Assembly: GCA_031291725.1 (NCBI GenBank)
Contig: JARLIM010000033.1
Location: 1-64,000 of the forward strand
DNA from: Acetobacteraceae bacterium
Lineage (GTDB): Bacteria; Pseudomonadota; Alphaproteobacteria; Acetobacterales; Acetobacteraceae
Direction: 5' to 3'
DNA: 64,000 nucleotides
The stretch's first letter is position 1. Each line of letters opens with the position of its first letter. A program made the translations under genes and the position numbers. Of the stretch, positions 46,458 through 54,359 are shown piece by piece. Below the pieces are notes generated by a model, which saw only the letters and a list, made by a program, of their open reading frames with translations, was not told the DNA's origin and did not search any database.

Positions 46458-47119
46458 GCGGATTTTGGTTTATCGTGGCGCGCGATCTGCGCCTGTCGCT
46501 GCGGCATGGCGCCGACACGCTGGCGGCTTTGCTGTTCTTCGTCATCGCCTCTGCCCTTTTCCCGCTCGCCGTCGGCCCCGCGCCGGAGACCCTGGCACGG
46601 CTCGCGCCGGGCATCATCTGGGTCTGCGCCCTGCTCGCCGCCCTGCTGCCGCTGGACCGGCTGTTCGGTGCGGATTTCGAGGATGGCACGCTGGATCAAT
46701 TGCTGCTCACCGGCCTGCCCGCCTCCGCCGTCGCCCTGGCCAAGGCAATCTCGCATTGGGTGACAACCGGGCTGCCATTGCTGATCGTGGCCGTGCCGGT
46801 GTCGCTGATGCTCAATCTCGACACCGCCGCCCTGCCGGTGCTGCTGCTTGGGCTGCTGCCGGGCACTGCCTTGCTCTCGCTGTTCGGCACGGCCGGTGCC
46901 GCCCTGGTGATCGGCGCGCGACGTGGCGGTGTGCTGTTGCCGCTGCTGGTGCTGCCGCTCACTGCCCCGGTGGTGATCTTCGGCGTCGCCGCTGCCGATG
47001 CCGCCGGGATGGGAATGGATGTCCGCGCCCCATTGTTGTTCCTGACCGCCTTGTTCGTCGCCGCCCTGCCGCTGTGCCCCTTGGCGGCGGGCGCTGCACT
47101 GCGCGGCGCGGTGGAGTAG
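46454..47119 (+). CDS. ccmB: Haem exporter membrane protein CcmB
   Basis: A 221-residue membrane protein with six helices, including the CcmB signature LLFFVIASALFPLAVGP and PGIIWVCALLAALLPLDRLF with DFEDGTLDQLLL. It is the ABC permease partner of CcmA. ccmC, which commonly follows, is not present: the next gene is a chemoreceptor on the other strand. The rest of the ccm genes must be elsewhere. Confidence 0.93.
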   Translation: MSGFWFIVARDLRLSLRHGADTLAALLFFVIASALFPLAVGPAPETLARLAPGIIWVCALLAALLPLDRLFGADFEDGTLDQLLLTGLPASAVALAKAISHWVTTGLPLLIVAVPVSLMLNLDTAALPVLLLGLLPGTALLSLFGTAGAALVIGARRGGVLLPLLVLPLTAPVVIFGVAAADAAGMGMDVRAPLLFLTALFVAALPLCPLAAGAALRGAVE

Positions 47120-47166
47120 CTTTGCCAACGCGGCTCAGCACCCACCTCACCACCACGCCCCCAACG

Positions 47167-49224
47167 CTACGCCACCCGGCGCGGCGGCGGGGGTGCTGCC
47201 TGCTGTGAGCCTGCGCCTGGCTCGCCCAGAGCCGCATGGCCATCCGGCAAGCTGGCGATGAAATGACGGACCAGGTTGCCGGTCGCGCTATCCTGCCGGA
47301 AAGCAACAGCCAGCACGCCATCTTCGCAGCGCACCACGCGCGCGCGGGCGAATGGCTGACCTTCCGCAAGGCGGATATCAATCTCATCACCCGCAGGCAG
47401 CCGCACATCGCTGTGCACCGCTGCGCCGCCGAGCGAGATATCCTTCACCGCCACCTCCCCCACGTTTCGGCTGCCAAGCCGCAACATCACACGGCGTTGG
47501 TTGGCGGGAATGCGCTCATACAGACGGCGGGAATTGCTATCGTTGCGCATACTGGTGAGGAACTGCGTCACTTCCTGCTGCAATTCCTCACACGCACTGC
47601 CAATGTTCACCGAGACCTGCTGCACTGAATCACTCGCCAGATTGGCCGCAGTAGCAGCCTCTGCCACCGCTCCCATCTCCGCCGTCGTGCCGTTGATCAC
47701 CTGGGTCATGCCCTGCACCGAACGGGCAATCTCCTGCGTGGCGGCCCCTTGCTCCTCGATGGCGGCGGCGACGGCGACGGCGACGGAGCTGACCTGCTCA
47801 ATGGCGCTGCACACCGAACGAATGCCACTGACCGCATCTTGGGTTGCCACCTGAATCGCCCCCACCTGCGTGCCGATCTGTTCGGTGGCACGCGCTGTCT
47901 GCGCCGCAAGGGCTTTGACCTCGGAGGCGACCACGGCAAACCCCTTACCCGCCTCACCGGCCCGCGCCGCTTCAATGGTGGCGTTCAGCGCGAGCAGATT
48001 GGTCTGAGCGGCAATGCCCGCGATCAGCTGCACCACCTCATCAATCCGCCCCACCGCCGCCGACAAACCAATGACCATCCCATCGGTTTGCGACGCGCTC
48101 GCGGCGGCCTGATGCGAGGCATCGGTGGAATGGGCCACCTGACGGGCGATCTCTGTGCCGCTGGCGGTCAGTTCATCAACCGCCACCGCAATCGCCGTCA
48201 GATCCCGCGCGGCCTGCTGCGCCCCCTGCGTGGTGGTCATCGAGCCATCCCGCGTGCGCTGCGCCGCCCTCACCATCCCGGCCGAGACATCACGCATCGA
48301 TTGTGCGGTCTGCCCCAGCGTTGCCATAACGCCGGCAACCGAGATCGCGAAATCCTGGGTGTGACGTTCCATCGCTGCCTGACTGCGCGCCCGCGCCGCT
48401 TCCTGGGCCCGCGCCTGCGCCTCCATCCGACGCTTCTCCAGCCCATCCTGCCGCAGCCCATCGAGGGCACGGGAGAGCATGCCGAATTCATCCCTGCGAT
48501 GGCTGCCGGCAATGTCGATGTCCAGTTCGCCCGCCGCCAGACGCCGGGTGTTCTCCGCCGCCAGCACCAAGGGTTGCATCACCCCCCGACCAAGCCACCA
48601 CGCCAGCAGGCCAACGACGAGTGCCGTGGGCACCACCAGATACAACGCCTGCAGAACCAGATGCGCCTGCGCCGCCCGCACATCATCGATATAGACGCCG
48701 GAGCCGATTACCCAGCCCCACGGCTTGAAGGCAACCACCAGCGTGCGCTTCTCCACCGCAGGTGCCCCGGCGGGCTGATTCGGACGTGGCCAGAGATACG
48801 ATTCGAAGCCGCGTCCCTCGCGCTGCGCCAGTCGCGCGGCTTCTTGAAAAATGGCAAAGCCTTGTGGATCTTTCACATCCGCCACGGATTTGCCTTCCAG
48901 ATCCGGACGGAAGGGATGCATCACCATGTGCGCGGTCTCATCGAGAATGAAGACATATTCCTGACCGCGATACCGCATCGCCCGCAGAGCTTCCGTCGCA
49001 TCATGCTGGGCCACTGCTGCTGGAACCAGGCCATCCCGCGCCAATTGCTCATAATGCGCCACGGTGGAGACCGCGCTGTCGATGGCGGTGGCCAGCAGCG
49101 CCTCCCGCTCCGCCTGCAAATGCCGGCTGCGCGCAACCACCTCAACACCTGCCACCAGCAGCAGCCCCAGCAGGGCAAGCATCGTCAGCAAATGAACGCG
49201 AACCACGATACGAAGATGCTGCAC
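47167..49224 (-). CDS. Methyl-accepting chemotaxis protein with C-terminal PilZ domain
   Basis: A 685-residue chemoreceptor: N-terminal membrane helix (about 10-30), a periplasmic single-Cache domain (residues 30-180; [32 protein letters not shown]), second helix (about 190-210), HAMP, and the signaling domain with hairpin tip [21 protein letters not shown] PilZ domain follows (residues about 575-660) with RRLYERIP (RxxxR) and DISLGGAAV (DxSxxG), the c-di-GMP contact motifs. The GTG at 49224 has AGAGG 7 bases before it; an in-frame ATG at 49275 is an alternative. Ligand unknown. Confidence 0.9.
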   Translation of the reverse strand: MQHLRIVVRVHLLTMLALLGLLLVAGVEVVARSRHLQAEREALLATAIDSAVSTVAHYEQLARDGLVPAAVAQHDATEALRAMRYRGQEYVFILDETAHMVMHPFRPDLEGKSVADVKDPQGFAIFQEAARLAQREGRGFESYLWPRPNQPAGAPAVEKRTLVVAFKPWGWVIGSGVYIDDVRAAQAHLVLQALYLVVPTALVVGLLAWWLGRGVMQPLVLAAENTRRLAAGELDIDIAGSHRRDEFGMLSRALDGLRQDGLEKRRMEAQARAQEAARARSQAAMERHTQDFAISVAGVMATLGQTAQSMRDVSAGMVRAAQRTRDGSMTTTQGAQQAARDLTAIAVAVDELTASGTEIARQVAHSTDASHQAAASASQTDGMVIGLSAAVGRIDEVVQLIAGIAAQTNLLALNATIEAARAGEAGKGFAVVASEVKALAAQTARATEQIGTQVGAIQVATQDAVSGIRSVCSAIEQVSSVAVAVAAAIEEQGAATQEIARSVQGMTQVINGTTAEMGAVAEAATAANLASDSVQQVSVNIGSACEELQQEVTQFLTSMRNDSNSRRLYERIPANQRRVMLRLGSRNVGEVAVKDISLGGAAVHSDVRLPAGDEIDIRLAEGQPFARARVVRCEDGVLAVAFRQDSATGNLVRHFIASLPDGHAALGEPGAGSQQAAPPPPRRVA

Positions 49225-49319
49225 GCGCCTGCCTCTCTTGAATCGGAGACAGGATGGCGCGAACACATTGAACAATCGTTAAGGCGACGCCCGATTTAGG
49301 CCGCCACGCACCTACGCAC

Positions 49320-49631
49320 CTATGCCGCCACGCGCCTGCGCACGCTGCCGGTGATCTCGCGGCGGCAGATCACGCTCGACACGCCCACGGTCTGGCGCAG
49401 ATTGCCCTCAACCAGATGCACCATCTCCGCCGGCATCGCCGCCATGCCGATCTCCACCCGCAGCACGCCGCCACTGCGGGTGCACTCAAACCCATCCGGC
49501 GTGAGATCGCGGCGGGCGAAGGGTTGGATCAGGCGGGGCAGAAGACCCGGCTCAGCGGTCGCGGTGACAGTGAAACGGACAGACGCGAACTGACCCACCA
49601 GGGTCCAGGGTGTGGCGGCAACAACAGACAT
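49320..49631 (-). CDS. Small ACT-domain-like protein
   Basis: A 103-residue protein starting at ATG 49631 with GGAG 9 bases upstream; the frame extends to 49670. Residues 10-85 (VRFTVTATAEPGLLPRLIQP, then FARRDLTPDGFECTRSG and LRVEIGMAAMP) look like an ACT domain of the acetolactate synthase regulatory-subunit kind, beginning FASVRFTVTA. No catalytic domain is attached. ACT proteins sense amino acids; its own ligand and partner are unknown. It lies 95 bp upstream of the chemoreceptor on the same strand. Confidence 0.65.
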   Translation of the reverse strand: MSVVAATPWTLVGQFASVRFTVTATAEPGLLPRLIQPFARRDLTPDGFECTRSGGVLRVEIGMAAMPAEMVHLVEGNLRQTVGVSSVICRREITGSVRRRVAA

Positions 49632-49761
49632 CACTGAAATCTCCGAAACGCAAACAAGACGGCGCGACAAAACCCGGCTGCTCAGGCAACCGGGCGGGTA
49701 ATTCGCGCAATGAAGCGTTCGACGTTCATGCAGCGACGATATGCGAACAATCTGGTCACGT

Positions 49762-50718
49762 CTATGGACGCATACCAGTCATCGGCGGCATGGGAGGCAG
49801 AACCGCAATTGGAAACTGACCGGCAAACACCTGACCCTGATGCACCCGCAGCGGCAATTCCACCATCATCCGCCCATCCGCGCCGCGACGCTGCAAGAAT
49901 CCGAGCACGATCTTTGCCGTGGCGGCGTTCTGCGGCGTCACCCGACCCAGGGCGACGAGATCATCCAGCAGCGCGTCTGCGCCGGCGATCGCCAGCCGCC
50001 CATCGCCCTCCGGCTGCCCCTCGGCATCGGCATGCAGCGTGCCCCCTCCGGTCAATCCGAGTTTTCCCCAATCCACGGCGATGTCACGCAGCGTCAAAAC
50101 CTCGTGGCCAAGGATCGCCGTAAACGCCAGATGCGACACCGGCCCCGGCAGCGGCACCTGCTCGCCCAGCCACTCCAAACCCAGCCCGTCGACCACGCCC
50201 GTCAGCGCCAGAGTGTCCGATGTCTGCCGCAGATCGAGAGCCAGACGGGCCACCGCAAGCGGTTCAGGCAGCGTTTGCGCCGTGAGGGCCTGCGCCGCCA
50301 GATGCATCGAATGATCGACCAGCCCAGCGCGCAGCGACAGGCTGGTGGCGGTCAGAGGGGTATCGCTCATCCGTCCGATCCGACCATGCATCCGCCCTTG
50401 CGGCACGACGACAAGTTGAGTGGGCGCCAGAAAAGGCAGTTCGACCAGTAGCTTTTCCACCCCGAACGCCACGCCGCCCGGCACAAACTGTTGGGGATGC
50501 GACATCTCAAGGCCATCCACCCGCAACCGCGCCGCCCAGGGCCAGCCCTCGGCCACCGGCGCTTGGGCTGCGATCATCCAGCCCCTCGCCTGCGCCTGCG
50601 CCAGCACATCGCGCCATGAATCGCGCAGCCGATCAACGGCAAGCAGCCACATCACCGCATCCACCAGCACCAGACATGCTGCCACCGCACAGATAATCTT
50701 GCCCCACCGACGCGCCAT
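49762..50718 (-). CDS. DUF2125 family protein
   Basis: A 318-residue protein with one N-terminal membrane helix (about 9-28, IICAVAACLVLVDAVMWLL) and a long beta-rich extracytoplasmic part, matching the alphaproteobacterial DUF2125 family (GWMIAAQAPVAEGWPWAARL near 47-66, a signature of these proteins). Function is unknown; a link to envelope lipid handling has been suggested for beta-rich relatives but is inference. ATG codons at 50718 and 50721 are adjacent; GGGGGG upstream fits the first better. Confidence 0.75.
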   Translation of the reverse strand: MARRWGKIICAVAACLVLVDAVMWLLAVDRLRDSWRDVLAQAQARGWMIAAQAPVAEGWPWAARLRVDGLEMSHPQQFVPGGVAFGVEKLLVELPFLAPTQLVVVPQGRMHGRIGRMSDTPLTATSLSLRAGLVDHSMHLAAQALTAQTLPEPLAVARLALDLRQTSDTLALTGVVDGLGLEWLGEQVPLPGPVSHLAFTAILGHEVLTLRDIAVDWGKLGLTGGGTLHADAEGQPEGDGRLAIAGADALLDDLVALGRVTPQNAATAKIVLGFLQRRGADGRMMVELPLRVHQGQVFAGQFPIAVLPPMPPMTGMRP

Positions 50719-50785
50719 CATTCCCCCCGCCGCAGTGAAGAATCCCCAGGCGTGACAGGAGTCACACCCATACACTCCACAGGCA

Positions 50786-50873
50786 TAAAAACATCGTTAA
50801 TTCAATAAATTACAGCACCACCTTCCACAAACTTCACAAGCTGACGCGACGTAAATACACAGACTTATCCACA
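50786..50873. other. AT-rich segment with a consensus DnaA box
   Basis: Between two minus-strand genes lies an AT-rich stretch (50786-50815) followed by a perfect DnaA box TTATCCACA (50865-50873). Related TTCCACA motifs occur at 50823-50829 and just inside the next gene (about 50888). This is suggestive of DnaA binding, for a promoter or titration site, but the cluster is too small to be called an origin. Confidence 0.35.
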
Positions 50874-50881
50874 GCCCTTCG

Positions 50882-51586
50882 TCAGTCTTCCACAGGCGAG
50901 TTCAGCGCCTCGAACAAGCTGGTGACTTCGGACATCAACGCCTCGCGGCTTGTCCCTGCCGGAATGGCCGGATGGATGTTGACGTGAATGATCCCCGGCC
51001 GCTTGGTCAGCCAGCCTTTGCGCCAGCAATGGCCGGAATCGGTGGACACCGGCACCACCGGCATGTTCGACATCCGCGCCAATGCGGTGAAGCCAACCTT
51101 CAGTTCGATCGGCTTGCCCGGCGTGGCACGGGTGCCTTCCGGGAAGATGACCACCTGCCCGCCTTCTTCCCAGGCTTGATTGGCATCGCGCAGCAAACCG
51201 CGCATCGTCTGCGCCCCCGCGCCGCGCTCCACGCCAATCTGGCCGAATTGCCGTGCAATCCAGCCGAACACCGGCAGATGGAGCAACTCGATCTTCATCA
51301 CGTAGCGGCAATCGGGCAGCAAAGTGAACCACAGCAATGTCTCGAACGCCGATTGATGCTGCGCCGCGATCAACGCCGACCCGGATTTCGGCAGGTTCTC
51401 CACCCCGGTGACGACATAGCGAATGCCGCAGATCGGCAGCCCGGCATAGCAGGCACGCGACCACCAGCCGGCATAGCTCTTGAGCAGATGCGGCGCGAAT
51501 GCGGCCAGCGGCAAGCCGCAGAGGACCATCACCACCGTCATCACCGAAAACCAGACGCTGAATACGAACGACCGCAAGGCTCTCAT
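50882..51586 (-). CDS. plsC: 1-acyl-sn-glycerol-3-phosphate acyltransferase
   Basis: A 234-residue membrane-associated acyltransferase making phosphatidic acid. It has the HX4D-type motif as HQSAFE (His near 77), the second motif with FPEGTRATPG near 150, and GVERGAGAQTMRG near 118. N-terminal hydrophobic helix at about 5-25. GGAG 8 bases before the ATG at 51586, which overlaps the ydcF stop (ATGA). Last gene of ftsE-ftsX-ydcF-plsC. Confidence 0.88.
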   Translation of the reverse strand: MRALRSFVFSVWFSVMTVVMVLCGLPLAAFAPHLLKSYAGWWSRACYAGLPICGIRYVVTGVENLPKSGSALIAAQHQSAFETLLWFTLLPDCRYVMKIELLHLPVFGWIARQFGQIGVERGAGAQTMRGLLRDANQAWEEGGQVVIFPEGTRATPGKPIELKVGFTALARMSNMPVVPVSTDSGHCWRKGWLTKRPGIIHVNIHPAIPAGTSREALMSEVTSLFEALNSPVED

Positions 51587-52191
51587 CCGGCATGCTCCGA
51601 CAATCCAACCCCGAACCACTCCGCAAGGCCCTCAAGCCCCAGCGTGACGACGAGGAATTTGTTGTATTCACCCACAAGCCGACGCCACGCCACAGCGGGC
51701 GACATGTTGTGCGGCTTCGGCGGATGCACCGGATAGGCGATCAGTGCAACGTTTGGCAGATGCGCGCGCAGTTCAGCCAAGGCGCGCGGCATGTGATAAT
51801 AGGCTGTCACCACGATCAATGACCTGACCCGACTCTGGGCCACCCAATCGGCGGTCTCCAGCGCATTGCCGCGCGTGGAATCGGCCACCCTTCCCAGCGT
51901 CACCTGATCCGCCGCACCGGCCAACACCGCCGGATCGATCCCGGAGGCCACCGCCAGATCACGCAGCGACACTGCGCGACCGACACCCGAGATCAGCAAT
52001 CGCCCCGCGCTGCCCTGTTGCAGCAGCCGCAACCCCACCGCCACACGTTCGCCGCCACCGGTCAGCACCACAATGCCGTCTGCCTGCGGTGCCGGAGGAG
52101 CTTCCAGCGCGATTTCCATGTTATAGACGATAAATCCCACCGGCCAGACCAGCAGCACGCCAACCGCCAGCAGCGCCAGCAGACGCCTCAC
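51583..52191 (-). CDS. YdcF-like (DUF218) membrane protein
   Basis: A 202-residue protein with an N-terminal membrane helix and the YdcF/DUF218 fold: ADGIVVLTGGGERVAVGLRL near 37, GRLLISGVG near 63, STRGNALETADWV near 104 and VVTAYYHMPRAL near 127. Members with known roles act in envelope carbohydrate metabolism (ElyC, SanA). It is coupled by 4-base overlaps to ftsX before and plsC after. Confidence 0.85.
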   Translation of the reverse strand: MRRLLALLAVGVLLVWPVGFIVYNMEIALEAPPAPQADGIVVLTGGGERVAVGLRLLQQGSAGRLLISGVGRAVSLRDLAVASGIDPAVLAGAADQVTLGRVADSTRGNALETADWVAQSRVRSLIVVTAYYHMPRALAELRAHLPNVALIAYPVHPPKPHNMSPAVAWRRLVGEYNKFLVVTLGLEGLAEWFGVGLSEHAG

Positions 52192-53099
52192 GGCAGTGAG
52201 CGCAGCCAGCGCCGCACGGTGGATTGTGCCGTCAGATAGCTCAGCAACGCCGTCACCACCGGCAACGCCGGCACCGCGGCCAGCAATGGCGGCACATCGG
52301 CAAGGCGATGCGGCACGGCCATCCCGCCCCCATCGAGGAACGGCGCGGACAGCACCGCCAATCCGAACAGCACCGGCAGCGCCGCCAAGGTGCCCAACAG
52401 CCCGCCGAGCCCGGCTGAGGCGGCGATGCGACGGGCAAAGCGAGCGGCGATGTAACGGTCGGGAGCACCAAGTCCATGCACGATATCGATCGTCTCCCGC
52501 CGCGCCGCCAAGCCGGACCGCGTGGCCGCCACCACCACGGCCACCGCCACCAGCGTCACCAAGGCGAGCACCGCAAACGCGCAGGCTTCCAGCGTGGAGG
52601 CCAGATTGAGCAGGCGTCCGATCCAGGCATTATGCCCCTCAACGCTCGCCCCCGGAGCCACGGCGGCAACATCCATGTTGAGCTTGCCCAGATCGACCGA
52701 ATCGTTGTCCAAGCGCAGCGCGATCACGCCGGGCAGATGCAAATTGCGCGGATCGGTCGCTGCCCCCAACCAAGGACGCAACAGACGGCCGATTTCCTCC
52801 GGGCCGAGCGGGCGAACCTGGGCGAGGTGCTGATTGGGCCGCAACGCGCGCAGCACCGCATCGAAACGGGTGGTCTCCGGCCCATCTCCTTGGCGGGCGA
52901 GCGGCAAATCCGGGTTGGGCACCAGTACGGTGGCCGAGCGCGCGGCTCCGGCCTGCCAATGCCACGACACCGCCTGTGCCTCCATCGCACCGCCAATCGA
53001 CAATGCCGCCAGAAACGCCATCGCCGCCACCAGCCAGGGCAGCATCTCCTGCCCGAGCAGCCGCCGCAGCCCGAGATCGTCACGGCGCTTATTCGTCAT
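52188..53099 (-). CDS. ftsX: Cell division protein FtsX
   Basis: The 303-residue permease-like protein has an N-terminal helix (about 22-42), a periplasmic domain (about 45-165) and three C-terminal helices with RRETIDIVHGLGAPDRYIAARF, the FtsX cytoplasmic loop. With FtsE it controls peptidoglycan hydrolysis at the septum. The ATG at 53099 lies inside the ftsE end (11-base overlap). The order ftsE-ftsX-ydcF-plsC is typical of alphaproteobacteria. Confidence 0.9.
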   Translation of the reverse strand: MTNKRRDDLGLRRLLGQEMLPWLVAAMAFLAALSIGGAMEAQAVSWHWQAGAARSATVLVPNPDLPLARQGDGPETTRFDAVLRALRPNQHLAQVRPLGPEEIGRLLRPWLGAATDPRNLHLPGVIALRLDNDSVDLGKLNMDVAAVAPGASVEGHNAWIGRLLNLASTLEACAFAVLALVTLVAVAVVVAATRSGLAARRETIDIVHGLGAPDRYIAARFARRIAASAGLGGLLGTLAALPVLFGLAVLSAPFLDGGGMAVPHRLADVPPLLAAVPALPVVTALLSYLTAQSTVRRWLRSLP

Positions 53100-53775
53100 C
53101 GGACACCAGCCTGCCATCCTCAAGTCGCAATGAAGGGCCGGGAAAACGCTCGACCAGAGAGTCGTTATGCGTCGCCACCACCACCGTGGTGCCCAGCCGG
53201 TTCAGCTCACCCAACAGCCGCATCTGCCGCAGCGCCTGGGTGTCGTCCAGATTGCCGGTCGGCTCGTCGGCCAGCAGCAAACGCGGCCGCCCCACCACCG
53301 CACGGGCGATGGCCACGCGCTGCTGTTCGCCGCCGGAGAGTTCACGCGGAAAGATGTGCGCCTTACTGGTCAGTTCCACCCAGCGCAGCATTTCGGCGAC
53401 GTCGTCGGCGATGATGTCCTCCGGCACATGCGCCAGACGCAGCGGGAGAGCGATGTTGTCGAAGGCTGTCAGATGCGGCAGAAGGCGGAAATCCTGATAG
53501 ACCATGCCAATCTGCCGCCGTAGCGCGGGCAGGTCGTCGCGCCGCATCGCCCCCAGATCGTGATCAAGCACCACCAGCTTGCCGGCATTGGGCCGCAATT
53601 CCAGATGCAGCAGGCGCATCAGACTGGATTTTCCCGCGCCCGAGGGGCCTTGCAGCCAGCGAAATCCGCCGACGGGCAGCGTGAAGCTGATATCTTCGAG
53701 CACCAGCGGCCCCGACCCTGCGCCAGGCTGACTGGAGGTGCCGTAACGCAGCCCTACATTTTCGAGCCTGATCAT
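53089..53775 (-). CDS. ftsE: Cell division ATP-binding protein FtsE
   Basis: A 228-residue ABC ATPase: Walker A GPSGAGKSS near 42-50, Q-loop VYQDFRLLPHLTAFDN, signature LSGGEQQRVAIARA, Walker B LLLADEPTGNLD, and H-loop VVVATHNDSL. MIRLENVGLRYG at the start fits FtsE; the frame runs back to 53850 but the ATG at 53775 is chosen for family length. The first gene of the ftsE-ftsX-ydcF-plsC unit, divergent from a zinc-ribbon gene. Confidence 0.92.
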   Translation of the reverse strand: MIRLENVGLRYGTSSQPGAGSGPLVLEDISFTLPVGGFRWLQGPSGAGKSSLMRLLHLELRPNAGKLVVLDHDLGAMRRDDLPALRRQIGMVYQDFRLLPHLTAFDNIALPLRLAHVPEDIIADDVAEMLRWVELTSKAHIFPRELSGGEQQRVAIARAVVGRPRLLLADEPTGNLDDTQALRQMRLLGELNRLGTTVVVATHNDSLVERFPGPSLRLEDGRLVSDDE

Positions 53776-53855
53776 CCGCCGTCCCAACGATTCGTTCACC
53801 TTTTGCCACCAATGTGGTGTGCGACGGAAGATGCAAGCACAGGGATGCATGGCAC

Positions 53856-54359
53856 ATGCAAGTTACATGTCCGACGTGTTCGGCAAGCTATGAGGTGCCG
53901 GACAGGTTGCTGAGCGCTGGCGGCCGCCGATTGCGTTGCGCGCGTTGCGCTGGGGAGTTCCGGGCGAGCCTGCCGAACCCAATGCCGATGCCACTTCCGG
54001 CCGCGCCGATTATCGTCGAAACAGCGGCAACGGGTCTGCGCGCACCGGAGCGGACGGAGCAATTGCCGGTCTCGGAAGCCGGCCCCATGCCACCACCCCA
54101 GCACCGCCTGCGCGCGACGATGCAAATCGTCATGGTGCTGTTGGCCTGGATCGCCAGTCTCGGAATGGCCGGTGCGTCGGGCTATCTGGCCATTTCACAG
54201 CGGGCGCGGGTGATGACGGCGTGGGCCCCCAGCGTGCGGGCCTATCAGGCGCTCGGGCTGGTGCAGCCTGCGCGGGCTACCAGCGGCGTTTCGGCATCAG
54301 CACAGACAACAGCGCCGGTAGCACAAGCCACGTCGCCGCCAGAGTCGCACCCAGGCTGA
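53856..54359 (+). CDS. MJ0042-type zinc-ribbon protein with one membrane helix
   Basis: A 167-residue protein beginning with an MJ0042 zinc ribbon (MQVTCPTCSASYEVPDRLL, then RCARCAGEF), followed by a Pro-rich linker, one membrane helix near 88-112 (IVMVLLAWIASLGMAGASGYLA) and a Thr/Ser/Ala tail. The gene is regularly found next to ftsE in alphaproteobacteria; a role in division or envelope assembly is possible but unproven. The ATG at 53856 is inside a longer frame from 53814. The 3-prime end overlaps hpnN on the other strand by 83 bp. Confidence 0.8.
   Translation: MQVTCPTCSASYEVPDRLLSAGGRRLRCARCAGEFRASLPNPMPMPLPAAPIIVETAATGLRAPERTEQLPVSEAGPMPPPQHRLRATMQIVMVLLAWIASLGMAGASGYLAISQRARVMTAWAPSVRAYQALGLVQPARATSGVSASAQTTAPVAQATSPPESHPG

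Noticed and set aside
50786-50900. Chromosomal replication origin
   Set aside because: Only one perfect DnaA box and no usual oriC neighbours such as dnaA, hemE or parAB; kept as a low-confidence site only.
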